From Diplonema papillatum (lineage: Eukaryota > Euglenozoa > Diplonemea > Diplonemida > Diplonemidae), in contig JAPJBO010000228.1 of the NCBI GenBank assembly GCA_030068145.1, positions 62,001-126,000 on the forward strand: 64,000 nt of DNA. Reading direction: 5' to 3'. The translations under genes were made by a program, and so were the position numbers. Under the pieces are notes generated by a model. The model was not told the DNA's origin. It saw nothing but the letters and a program-made list of their open reading frames with translations, and did no database searches. Positions 45,986 to 56,415 of this stretch are shown here, piece by piece. How positions within the stretch are numbered: the stretch's first letter is position 1; every line of letters begins with the position of its first letter.

Positions 45986-47467
45986 CCGAGGCAGTGTTTT
46001 TCCACGAAAGCTCCAACAGGGAAACGAGCACATTCTCGCCGCTACGAAGTGCAGCTTCTACAGCACGACCGGCGACGCGCTTCGAGACTACGCGAAATGG
46101 CTCAGCTCGCAGCAAGGTGGGGAGGAGACTTCGGAGGAGTGCGGGACGGGGTGGATTACCAGACAACCCGGCACCTGCTGGAGATGCACGATTCCCCACT
46201 CACCGCGTATCAAGCCGGCATGCTGACATCAGTGATTGTGGGAGCCACGCCGGCGGCTGGACGAACAGGGGCCGGTGAAGGAAGCTGTCTATACTGCAAC
46301 ACGGAGGAACGAGAAACGGTGGATCACCTTTTCTGGAGCTGCCCCGCTTGGGAGCACTTGCGCGCGAAGTACGAAGACAGAAGGACCATGCACGTAAACT
46401 GGCCCCCGTGTCTGCGCTTGTGCGGGATAGCCCCATCTGGTAGACGAAAGCATCTCCGTGCTGCCTGCAGAAAAGGAGAAAAGGCGGCATGTAGTGAAGC
46501 GGCTAAAACTGTTCTTTGTCGAAGGGCTGAGGGAACGCCAGGGTGCCGACGGCCTTCTCGACAGGTCAGCCCGGCATCACAGGTACCCGCGAGGCTGGAG
46601 ACCAACTGAACCCTGCTGACTTGTAGTACCTTTCATTGCACCATCCGCCGTGACAACGAAATGGAGATACGGTCGGGAAACGTGGATGGCGTTCACCGAC
46701 TGGCTGCGGCAGGTGAAATGGGCACCCCGGGGACACGACGGGCTGGGCATCAGCTTCATCGAATTAGCTGTTCGAAATGCACACCGGACAGCGGCTCCCT
46801 GACCTCAAAAGCAGGTACTAAACTAAACAGCAGTACCTCAAGCACCGACAGGCAAGGCGACAACAGCCGGCACAACGCTAGCGGATGGGGAAAAGGGCGA
46901 CAGCAAGTTGCTTGTGTGCTTCGATGGTGGAGCGAGAGCGAACGGAACCGCCAGGGGCGGTATTGTACCGAGACGGCGTCAAGGTGTCGGAAGTAATACT
47001 GCCGCTGCCGACCGTGCGCAGCAGTAATAATAATAATGTGGCAGAGTATGAAGCGCTGCCTGCATCTGCTGAACGAAGAGAACGAGGCGGAGCGGGGGGT
47101 CTCGGCGCTGTTAGTGGGGCAGCTTTTGCGACGCCTGGCATGTTCCGAGGAGCTCAAGCCATACCAAACACGCGCTGCCAGAATGGTTTCTTCCCTGCAG
47201 CGACGGATGGCAGTGCGCATCGAGCACGTCAAGCGCGAGAGGAACACGGACGCTGACGCCCTGAGTAACGCCGCCATGGACTTGGTGCAGCGCCAGCGGC
47301 CGACTCCTCGAAGGCAAGAGAAGATGCTGGCCGACTTTCGCCGGTCCGCCTTGGGCAAAGCGCTTAGCCTCGTTGAGATGGGGAAGGCGCACAAGAAGGT
47401 GATGGGGCAGCCATGGTACTATGGCCATGAGTACTGGGGGCCTCCATTCGCTCTCCTGTTTGCGTGA
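45986..47467 (+). mobile_element. Degenerate non-LTR (LINE) retrotransposon, 3' part
   Basis: The left part encodes a segment typical of the region after the reverse transcriptase in LINEs, with a Cys/His knuckle C-x-x-C-x7-E-T-V-D-H-L-F-W-x-C (about 46290-46345). The right part shows an RNase H fold spread over more than one frame: C-F-D-G-G-A-R-A-N-G (about 46915-46945), N-N-V-A-E-Y-E-A-L (about 47030-47056) and R-E-R-N-T-D-A-D-A-L-S-N (about 47236-47271). No reverse transcriptase core is left, so the copy is 5'-truncated and broken by frame changes. LINE clades with an RNase H domain (I, Tad, Ingi-like) are candidates. It is a fossil fragment. Confidence 0.65.
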
Positions 47468-47826
47468 TGCTTTGTGCAGCAGCTGGCTAATGCCTCGTTT
47501 TCAGCCACACAATCGCCGCAACGTCCTAGTCTGTGAGCTGGGCAGAAGTGCATCCGCGGCCTTAGACCATCCGATCCGTGATGATGCTGCTTGAGGCGAC
47601 AGCAGGTCTCCGCCGGTAGACGCTTTTTAACGCACTCACTGCATCGCGGATTTTTTGTGGAGCGAACCACTCCAGGGCGGGAAGTGTTCGCAGCGCCTTC
47701 TGGGGCCTCGCACGGGGGGGCACCTTTGCGCGGATCCGTGTTTGAACCCCTTTCGGCCTCTTCCGTTCTGCCTATCCAGTCGGGTTTTCCCTGTGTCCAT
47801 CCTGCCGGGTAAACCTCCTCTGGCAA
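47419..47826 (-). pseudogene. Cys/His-rich module of a mobile-element-like gene (degenerate)
   Basis: The minus strand encodes a basic region with repeated zinc-binding-like spacing: C-S-E-C, then C-C followed by H-H-H, then C-P-A-H-R-L-G-R-C-G-D-C, and C-C-T-K-H-H. The same module (C-A-Q-H-R-L, C-C, H-H) occurs on the minus strand at 56578-57126, inside an element bounded by direct repeats. The similarity is visible by eye, including the shared F-C-x-x-H-R-L-x-x-C block. It abuts the LINE remnant in the opposite orientation. The frame appears decayed upstream. Confidence 0.5.
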
Positions 47827-47830
47827 GAAG

Positions 47831-48226
47831 GTTGCGGTCCAATTGAGGTGTGGCGGGTAAGGGCTGCTCTCTTGTTCGTCCGCGATTCCCGCCTGCGCTC
47901 CTCACGATGATGCCTTCTGTCGCCTCTGACAACTGCGCTCGCCGGGAGACGCCCCGTACAACCGTCCCTCCCAGGGATGTCAGCACGGTGGAGGACTCCC
48001 AGCCCGGGGGTGCATCGGCCGTCACCTAGCCTAATCTGAGCGTGGTCGTACTTTCGTGAAGGGAGGCACCACGTAAAAACAGGTCCGTAACACACACACA
48101 CACACACACACACAATCGTGGGCGCCTCTCGCCACAGGAAGACACGACGTAGAAACGGGTCCACTACCACGCACACACACACACCGCTGGCAGCACCAAC
48201 AAGCAAGAACACAACCAGGAAGCTGA
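47831..48226. other. Spacer with (CA)n microsatellites
   Basis: (CA)n tracts lie at about 48090-48114 and 48169-48184. Each follows a similar ~30-base motif (CACGTAAAAACAGGTCC and GACGTAGAAACGGGTCC), so they form a small two-copy minisatellite. No exon is seen before 48227. Confidence 0.5.
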
Positions 48227-48286
48227 GGGGCGGGCGGCGGACCCCACGACCAGAGAAGAAGAAGAAAAAAAGGGGCGAGAGAGAGG

Positions 48287-51200
48287 GTGGAGAAGCACAG
48301 CAACAAGAAGAGCGTCGCGCAAGCGAAAGGCCCCCGGCCGCCCTTCGCCCGGCCGTCGTCGGCCAGCAAGAAGAAGAAGAAGAAGAAGAAGGAAGAGGAG
48401 GAGAAGTGCGAAAAGAAGAAGCAGAGCGAGGCGAAGGAGGCCGGGCGAAAGAAGCCGATGGTCGTCAATGGCGGGAGCGGCACGCCCGTGTCGCGAAAGC
48501 CGTCCAAAAAGAGCGACGGCAAGGACAGCGCGCAGCGACGGAACTCCGACGCGCAGAACAGAATGCCGGCACCGCCCAGCCTGAGCGCCGTCCAAGAGAC
48601 GAGGAAGCGCGAGGCGACAGTCAGAGCCCACGCGAAAAGTGCGGCGCGGGGCGACCAAGTGCGCTCGCGAAGCAGAAGCCCCGGCGACTTGCAGCGCGCT
48701 GTGAGCCCGAACCTGGTGTCCCTGAAGCGGTCAGCGACGCCGCAGACCCACAAGCGCAACCGGAGCGTGACGCCGCAGGCGCCCCCCCGCACCTCCTCCG
48801 TCCGCGCCAGCCACCCCTCCGGCCGCAGCAGCCCGCGCGCCCGGTCCTCCGGCGCCGGCAACAGCGGAGGCCACATCCGCGGCAGCTCCGCGTCCCCGAA
48901 CTTCGTCCGAATGCCCCAGGCTTTCGGCATGACCGGGAGCAGCAACTCCGTCGGCTCCGCGTCTCCGGGTCTTCAAAAAGAGCTGCAGTACCTGCGGCAG
49001 CAGCTTGCGAAGGTGACGGCCGATCGTGACGACTTGCGTGCCCAGCTCGACCTTGGGCCCATCACACGAAAGCGCGGAAGTTCGAGGGCAAACGGGACGA
49101 CTGACAACGGCCTGCTCAAGGGTATAGGCAAAGAGATGATCCACAATTTCGGCATTATATTCGACGACCTCACCATCAACCGAGAAGCGGTACTTGGTTC
49201 AGGCGGGTTCGGAACGGTGTGTGCCCTCCTCCTAACTGCAAGCCATCAGCCCATGATCGAATCGAAACCCACCAGGTCAACGATGCGCTCTCAAAGCGCA
49301 CTTGCTCGTAGTTGTTTGCCTCGTATGATTGGGAAACGTTGAATCAAAATCCATCCATTTACAACGCTCACGCACCACGCTACATACGGAGTGCAAGTGT
49401 GTGCTCAGGATACCACATTGTTTTCTATTGGCATTAGCATGCTGCACGCTGACACTCGAGAAAAATCTCACACCAACAGGTATACATGGGTGACTACCAG
49501 GCGACGGACGTAGCTGTTAAAGTCCACCGAGCAGATCACAAGTGGACCGAAAACGAGCTTAATGTGTGGAAGACGGAAGTCAAGATAATGACCCTGCTTC
49601 GACATCCGAACATTCTGATGCTGCTGGGTGCCGTTTTTGAAACGGAGCGCCTGGCTATCATCACCGAGTACTGCGACGGGGGCACGCTGCAAGAAAGCCT
49701 GTTCGCGCTCTCGAAGCTCGGCACCAACGTCACGTGGGGTCAGAAGCTGAAGTGGATGATGCAGATCTGCAAGGGCATGGCGTTCTTGCACTACAAAAGG
49801 ATCTTCCACCGCGATTTGAAGGCCGCCAACGTCTTCGTGTCCGGTGACACGATGAAGATTGCGGACTTCGGTCTCTCCCGGTTTGGCAGCAAAGACGAGA
49901 AGGGCACCGCCACCAACGCGTCGCAGCGATGCAACTCGGAAGTGAAAGCGGCGGCCAGAGCAGCCGCAGCGGGGCAGAGCTTAATCCAGGTGCGCCGCCT
50001 CCGTTGGTAGCTGGTACGGGCCTCCGCGTTGCCTTTCTTCTTTGCAGTGTTTTGGTTTTGGGCCGTGGCGGTAGGTTACGAGGCCAAGCGTGCGGGTAGA
50101 TGCACCAATAATTGTGGGTCAGGACCCATGACTCTTCATTATACCAACAAGAGCGTGAGACGAGAGGCATAGACTCACTCTGTCAAAGGACGATACCCAT
50201 GTATCAACAATGCTGGAGCGACAGCCCCTTCCGAAAATATTGTTCTTTTCTGATCTCTCAACACGAAGCAAGTAACGCGAGAAAAGGGTAGGAGGAGCAC
50301 TGACAAAGGCACAGAAAGTTGCTAAGTCTCAACACCCTTGCACACAAACGCGCAACAACAGGGCACCTTCGCATTTATGGCTCCTGAGGTCTGGTCAGAG
50401 CTACCGTACACAGAGGCGTGCGACGTATACAGCTTCGGCGTGCTTATCGTATGCTGTTCTCTTGCACCATCAATTCCTCGTTTTAATCCTTCAAAACGTT
50501 TAAGATTGTCTGAAACGATGGGCGGAGTGCGAGATGAGATCTTCTACACGACAACAAGCTGCGCTTACCCTTCCAGTCATGTGGTCGCCGGCTTTGTATG
50601 CCTCGTGCTGGACAGATACCACATGTGTGGCAACAGGCTTCATACCTTGTGGTACTTGGATTGTACAAAAAGCTCAACAGGGGACAAGGAAGTACGTGAT
50701 GAATGACGCCACCTACACGTGCGTGTGAGCGGAGATCGTTCCGAAGCGTTCGCACACGTGATGAACCACAGCACAAATTTTGAGTCACCGCAAAAGCCCC
50801 GTATTGGTATTTGCTCGGGAAAGTCACCCCCAACGAAATCGGGTTTGAATGGTCGATCACTGAGTGCCCACTGGCCGGCCATGGGTGTGAAAAAGTGCTT
50901 GCCCTCGAGTGCCCTTAGCAGAAAGTCAGACTCGGAGAATGCAATTAAATGACACAGATCGAGCTGCTTGGACTGGACATTCCTTTCGAGCGCGACTTCG
51001 AAGAAGACTGTAGCTGGAGAATCATGACGTACAAGAGCCGGCCACGCGTGCTTTCGCATGTGGGCGGGGTGGCGGTGCCGCGACCTATCCAAGAGATCAA
51101 CCACATGTGCATCGCAAAGCCGTCTCGTCGTCCGCCTTTCACGTCTCTTGTCGGCATGTTCCGGAAGGAGCTGGAAGCACCCTATGCCTCCACCGAATCC

Positions 51201-51329
51201 GCTTGGCCATCGCAGCCTCATGACACGTGGGTCGGCGTCCCCTGCTCCGATTGGCCATCTGAAATCCCCGATCCGCTCAGTGACTCTTCCCCTTTGCCCA
51301 GCGCCGCCGTTCCAGCCGAGAGCTGCTGA
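48287..51329 (+). CDS. TKL (Raf/MAPKKK-like) protein kinase
   Basis: Exons are ~48287-49216, 49480-49989, 50362-50448 and 50958-51329 (TGA); all three junctions are phase 0. The 5' end is unresolved: the frame is open back to 48227, coding bias extends upstream of the first in-frame ATG at 48458, and an upstream exon is likely. The N-terminal ~280 residues are Lys-, Ser- and Arg-rich, with a short coiled coil (L-Q-Y-L-R-Q-Q-L). The kinase has G-S-G-G-F-G-T-V-Y across junction 1, V-A-V-K, H-R-D-L-K-A-A-N-V-F, D-F-G-L-S, G-T-F-A-F-M-A-P-E-V-W, D-V-Y-S-F-G-V-L-I-I-E-L-L across junction 3, and R-R-P-P-F-T-S-L at the end. H-R-D-L-K-A-A-N and the A-P-E-V-W region fit TKL kinases. The activation loop has about 25 extra, Ala-rich residues. 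All catalytic residues are present. Confidence 0.85.
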
Positions 51330-53780
51330 CGCACGCACGTCCTGACACCGAACGGGGTCATGTCACGGTTTGGTTGACACAAACCAAGTCAAGACGGCAA
51401 CAGATCGAACAGCGCACGTCGCAGAGTGGACTCTGTCCTCTTCGACTAACCGCTTCAGGGCAGAAGTTGCACTGCGTCAACTACTTCCGCACGGTTCGCG
51501 CACACTTAATGAAGAACGCTTAACTTTTCAGAGGTGACGCTGCCTGCGTGCCCAATTCTGTGACCGATGTTGCGCGCCTCAGTCGCTGGCGGGTTGTGTG
51601 CACCAGACTGCTGTTCTGCTGTCAGCATGTATCTCGCCCTTCGTTGAACGATGCTGCACGTAACCGACCACAGCACTCCAGTCTGGAGAGCCTGCTCAGC
51701 AGAAAATAATTGACTGAACCTCTTGGGTTCGTGCTGCTCACGATTGCGGGAGTCAGAAACCTCGCTCACGTACGCTAAAGCAAGACCGACCCCTTTCGTG
51801 AGAAAACGCGAAGAATAAAATGCGCGCCTCTCTTTTCTGTCTGGCAAGAGCTGCAACTCAACTGCCCACCAGTTGCTCCGACTCTTTCCTTACACATCGT
51901 CAACCGCTTGGTGATTGCCGGTGGTAAGAAGAGCACAACAAAATCATCCCAATCTTCCTTTCCAGACACACAAAATGTGAGAGTAAGTTGCTCAGTCCCC
52001 CCTCCCAGCAACATAACCAATTCCGGGTTTGTTTGAACCCACAACCCCAGGTGACCTCCTGGCTCTACCCTCCCCTACACGGTGAGGTCCAGCCTCAGGA
52101 GCTAGATGTACATTTGCACGCGTTCTGGTTGTGGCACAGTGCCTTTCGGAAGTGTCTCGGCGCATCATTAACTCCAGCTTCTGAGGCTTGACCCCACCGT
52201 GTACATAGATTATTATCAAGGTAGGGGACCTCACAACACAGTCGCCCTCCAAAGTAGTCTCCAATGCAGGTCAGACAAACACCTTTTCCCGAGACCTCCT
52301 TATAGTTTGCGGTCGGAGTAGCGCCGAGGCTTTCAGTCACTCGTTTGATTGCAGTGATTGCTCCGTTCTTCCCGAGCATACTCCCGAATTAGAACGACAC
52401 ATACTACTTTTACTACGGACCGAAATGCCCCAACCCCGCACGTCGGAAATTGTTCTGTCCCATAATCTTCCGAGGAGATTTTAACCGTTTCACCTTTGAG
52501 AATCCGCCAGCCCTGCCCCTACGACACAACTAGGTTCAGGGATGGGTCTGCTTGATTCGAGCGAGACCCAGTGTGGGCACTGCCATTCCCCCCTCATTTG
52601 CAGTTCTCGTAAGTCGCAGTCACACGTAGCCTTGAGTTTTAGGTTGATTGCTGGGGGACTTCTTTCGATTTGCCTGTGTGTGTTCTCGTAGCTTGGGTGG
52701 TGGCTGTGGCGGACTGAGAACAGCCGCCAGACGAACCAGACTCTCATCGATGTCCGCGACATTGCCGACTCTTACGTTCGCTCTGATGATGGTCCGCCGA
52801 TGTGGCTCAAAGGGCCGAGGCTCGGTGCAGACAGTACGGTGTTGGGCTCATACCGTTCCAAGCACGTTTAGCACGGAGGCACGTTCTGTTCGCGGCCCTT
52901 GCCCCACTTTGGCCCTGTCGGTCTCTTTTCCCCGTCTGTCTTCGTTCTTTTTCCCCCCAATTCTACTGATTATTTGAAGCCAATTGGTTTCTTTTTTCCT
53001 TTTTTTGTTTTCTTTTTGACCGTTCTTCTTTTTGTCTCGTTCTTGTCTCTTTTGCTTCTGAATAACAAACCCGTGTAAAGTTTGCAACCGGTTTGACTTC
53101 TCCGTTTGAGCTGTGCCGCAAATGAAAAAAATGTTATGACTTGGACGTGCCATCAAATCCGTGTTGGGTCAGATCGCGGGTGAGAGAAGCCTGTCTCTGT
53201 TCTGACGTGATGCTACTCGCGCGGGTGGCCATGTCCGGGTGCTTTTGTGTAACAAATGCAATTGGTCAAGAACAAGAACCGATCGATGACAACGTACCTC
53301 TCCTCCGTTAGATGAACGAAACAGGTTTGAAGCAAGTGCGCACAAACAAAACTCGCCGCCACCGTTTTCTGTCGAGTTGACCAATAGTCGTTGGATTCAG
53401 AGCCCGGCGGAGCCAGACACGGCGAATCCTCCGCGACTCGTCGTTCGTCCACCTAACCAGGCGCTAAGCATGCCTCCGATGAAATGCCTTCCGCACGTCG
53501 AGAGGCCAGAAAATTCCGGGTTGTTTCTGGATTGTCACATGTCACCCATACAAGACCGAAAGCCATAAGAACACGTAGTTCGCCCCCGGAGTGCCTCCAG
53601 TTTTCGAGCACGGAAGAATTTTGAGCAACAACGGTTACTGAGTCACGGCAGCTCCAAGCAAACCGCGGCCCATAAAACAATCTAACAAGCTTGTCTTATA
53701 CAAAGTGTTTACTTCACACAAATACACAGAGCTTGAAGAGAAAGTCAAAGGTTTAAACAAAGCTCGCGTTCGTCTTCAGT
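51330..53780. other. Intergenic DNA between the TKL kinase and the first PLAC8 gene
   Basis: No gene seen. It contains a D2 repeat copy at 52625-52830 and a long T-rich tract at 52925-53055. Confidence 0.35.
52625..52830 (+). repeat. Dispersed repeat D2, copy 2
   Basis: Blocks matching the copy at 23960 include TTGAGTTTTAGGTTGAT, TTCTCGTAGC--GGGTGGT, GAACAGCCGCCAGAC and CTCTGATGATGGTCCGCC. It is one of the longer copies. Confidence 0.6.
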
Positions 53781-54302
53781 ATGGGATCCGAGTACCCACC
53801 CCCGCAGCCTTTGTCGCAGCCTAGTACGTACCAGCCGTATTCAGCGCCCTTAGTCGTTCAAAACGTTTCTCCGTGGACTGTTGGCCCGTGTGACTGTCTT
53901 CAGGACTTCGGGCTTTGCTGTGATGTGTTCTGGTGCATGCCGTGTATGCAGGGGCGCGTTTACAGCGCAGCCGCGCACGACCAACCAGACACGATGAATC
54001 CCCTCGTTTGCTGTGGGATATGTGTGCTGCAGATGTGGATCCCGGTCTTGGGATGGTTGGTGAACGGGGTCATGAACTGCACAACCCGGAGTACCATTGA
54101 GAGAAAATACATGATCGAAGAAAACACCTGCGGGGACTGTTGCTTGTCGTTTTTCTGCCCGCTGTGCACCATCTGCCAGCATCACGTAGAACTGTCGAAG
54201 CGAGGAATGAACCCTGGCCACACCTGCTGCGAGCCAAGCAGACAGTTTGTCGCGCAACCGCCTCCTGCTCCGGTGCAACCTGGCTACTCAACCGGCGGTT
54301 GA
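53781..54302 (+). CDS. PLAC8-family Cys-rich protein, copy 1
   Basis: A complete single-exon frame of 173 aa. After a Pro/Tyr/Gln-rich N-terminus it carries the PLAC8 domain: W-T-V-G-P-C-D-C, C-C-D-V-F-W-C-x-P-C-M-Q-G-R, two hydrophobic stretches, then C-C-L-S-F-F-C-P-L-C-T-I-C-Q-H-H-V-E-L. PLAC8 proteins include plant FW2.2/PCR proteins, linked to organ size and to cadmium or zinc handling, and animal PLAC8 (onzin); many are plasma-membrane or endomembrane proteins. The role here is unknown. The tail is Pro-rich. The N-terminal 31 residues differ from copies 2 and 3, while the domain is nearly identical in DNA to both. Confidence 0.92.
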   Translation: MGSEYPPPQPLSQPSTYQPYSAPLVVQNVSPWTVGPCDCLQDFGLCCDVFWCMPCMQGRVYSAAAHDQPDTMNPLVCCGICVLQMWIPVLGWLVNGVMNCTTRSTIERKYMIEENTCGDCCLSFFCPLCTICQHHVELSKRGMNPGHTCCEPSRQFVAQPPPAPVQPGYSTGG

Positions 54303-56413
54303 GACCCAGACCGCATCACTGCTGGGAACAGTTGATTCGGTCTCGTGAACTTTCACAGCAGTTATACCAAATGGAGTCAATTATAGAAGAATAATTCCAC
54401 CTCAGTCTCTCCTTCCTTCTCATCCTATTCCTTCCTCTTTCGGGGCATGGCCAAACACAGGGCCGCTCTGCGCAAGGTTGGGTCGTAATACTGTAGCACT
54501 TCCCTGCTTCGCCACAAAGGAAATTCACCGTAACTCCCGAAGCCTCCCGCTATACTTCGATATATCGTCTGGACCAGGTGGAACAATGATTAATTTGCCT
54601 TTCCAAGTAAAAGAACAAAACTACGCGTTTCTTTTGGGGAAAACGACAAAACGGATTCTGGATTACGACAAAGTGTATTCACAGTCCACTTTGTCGCAAA
54701 AGTAGGTTCTTACTGGATCATAATCCACTAATACCGGTAGTCCACTTTGTCGTAATCCAGAATAGAATCCACTTTCCACTTTTATCGTTTCCCTTCTTTT
54801 GCGGTTCTCCCATCCAGCAGCTTTTCAATAAACGTTTATCAGTAGTAGTCATGTGTCGTTCTTGTTTGCTGTTATTGTCCTTCTCCTTCCAGACAAGTTC
54901 CGGACCACCTTTACGCTTCCCGAGCGGAAAGGTGGTCCAAATGCTCCCGCACACTGAATGTCAAAAAAGCCTACTGGAATCCGAGTGGACCTTAGTTCGG
55001 CAAAGGAGATCCGGCATTGCCCTCTTGGGCGAGCTTTTCGGGATGTGGTGTTTGGGTTCGCTCCATTCAGAGTCTGCCAACTACGTCTAGATTCTATTCG
55101 GTCTTTGGAAAGTGGGTCCGAGAGGCGAACCTTGTGTGCCAGCTTCGTGTGTCCGTGCATCCGATTACACCGGGCCTTCCGAATCGTCTTCATTTTTTGT
55201 CCACCCTGTGACAATTCTTTGATTTCTCTTGAACCCGCGTCTTCCAGGGACTTTCGGTGAACGGTAGTTTGCCCCCTCTTTCGGTCCAGACCAGCTATGT
55301 AATCTGACGCCGTCGTCATTCGAAATTAAACCTTGCGGGCTTCTCACGGACCTTGCAGCAAGCAAGGAGGGGCGTTGCCAGCAAAGAAGAGCATCCTCCG
55401 TTTACCAAAGAGAGCATCATCGTGGTGTGATCAGTTTCAGGTTTTGCCGGGTTTGCGCCTGGTTCTTACCGGCCGGTGGCCGGGCTCTTGGAGCCCGACC
55501 ACCGGTGCTAGGCCCGTTGGACTGCGTCTGCAGGTGTGTTCTTCTCTTCCTTGCCAGCGTGTTCCTGCAGAATTAGCAAACAAAGAATATTTCCACCCTC
55601 TCACCGTTCATTTAGCCCAACTTCTTTCCTTTTCTTCGTTCAATTTCTTGCTTGGCGTTGTTCGATGGTTTCTGTTCCCGTTCGGTCTTGTTGCTACGTC
55701 AGAACCCACACCCCGGACTTCAGCAGGCAAATCCAGAGTGATTGTGGAAGCGAAAAGTGTGGGAATGGGGCTCCCTCGTTGCCGGAGTTGAAGGTTCCGC
55801 ACAGTGACGCGAAAACACACCCGCAATCCGGTGTGCGAGTCTGGGGTGGCGTAATTGAGGCTGCCGCCCCCCCCTTGGACAAAGGAATATGCGGAACTGT
55901 CCCAGCACAAGGTGAGCGACACCACCATGCGTCGATCTCGAAACGCCAACGCGGGCTAAGAGAAGCGCCGACGTGACTCCATGCACCCGACGCTCTGGCT
56001 TTCCGGCCCTGCCGGAAGGCCTGGTAGTCGGTGGGTCCGTGAGAGAGTTTTTTAACTTGTCCCCTTCAGCACAGGAGTCTCGTCGAAGCATCATCGAACT
56101 TAGAACTTAGCTGGAGGAACACGACCCAGACCGGCTGATGGACTATAATCGTTTCATCTTAGTGTGAGTTTGATCAAAAGTAACATCAAGGCAGTCCTTA
56201 CAAAGACCTGCCACACCTGCCACAGTCAACGCCGCGTGGGTGCGGGCTTTTGGTATTTAATCATCATGTTTCAAACACCCGGTTGCGCGTATCCTGGAAG
56301 CACCCAGAGAGAGGGTGTCGGTGGTACGAAGGTGCAATTGCCCGCATCCATCCGGCAATTAGTTCGCATCGGGGAGGTGACGCTATCCACCTGGACAAGG
56401 TATCCTGCTGCCC
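54303..56413. other. Spacer downstream of PLAC8 copy 1
   Basis: The first ~650 bases share blocks with the 3' flanks of PLAC8 copies 2 and 3 (for example 54801-54960, 58590-58700 and 62120-62260), so the duplicated unit includes 3' flank. It also holds a 21-bp inverted repeat (54655-54763) and the dispersed-repeat fragment at 56160-56290. No gene is supported. Confidence 0.4.
54655..54763. repeat. Inverted repeat with perfect 21-bp arms
   Basis: ATTCTGGATTACGACAAAGTG (54655-54675) returns as its exact reverse complement at 54743-54763. The interior holds another partial copy (TCCACTTTGTCG near 54686). The layout suggests a small foldback sequence. Confidence 0.8.
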
Positions 56414-56415
56414 CT

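Noticed and set aside
48118-49029. Lys/Arg/Glu-rich open frame overlapping the kinase N-terminus in another frame
   Set aside because: The alternative frame follows third-position bias and joins the kinase domain in phase. This one is a shadow of it.
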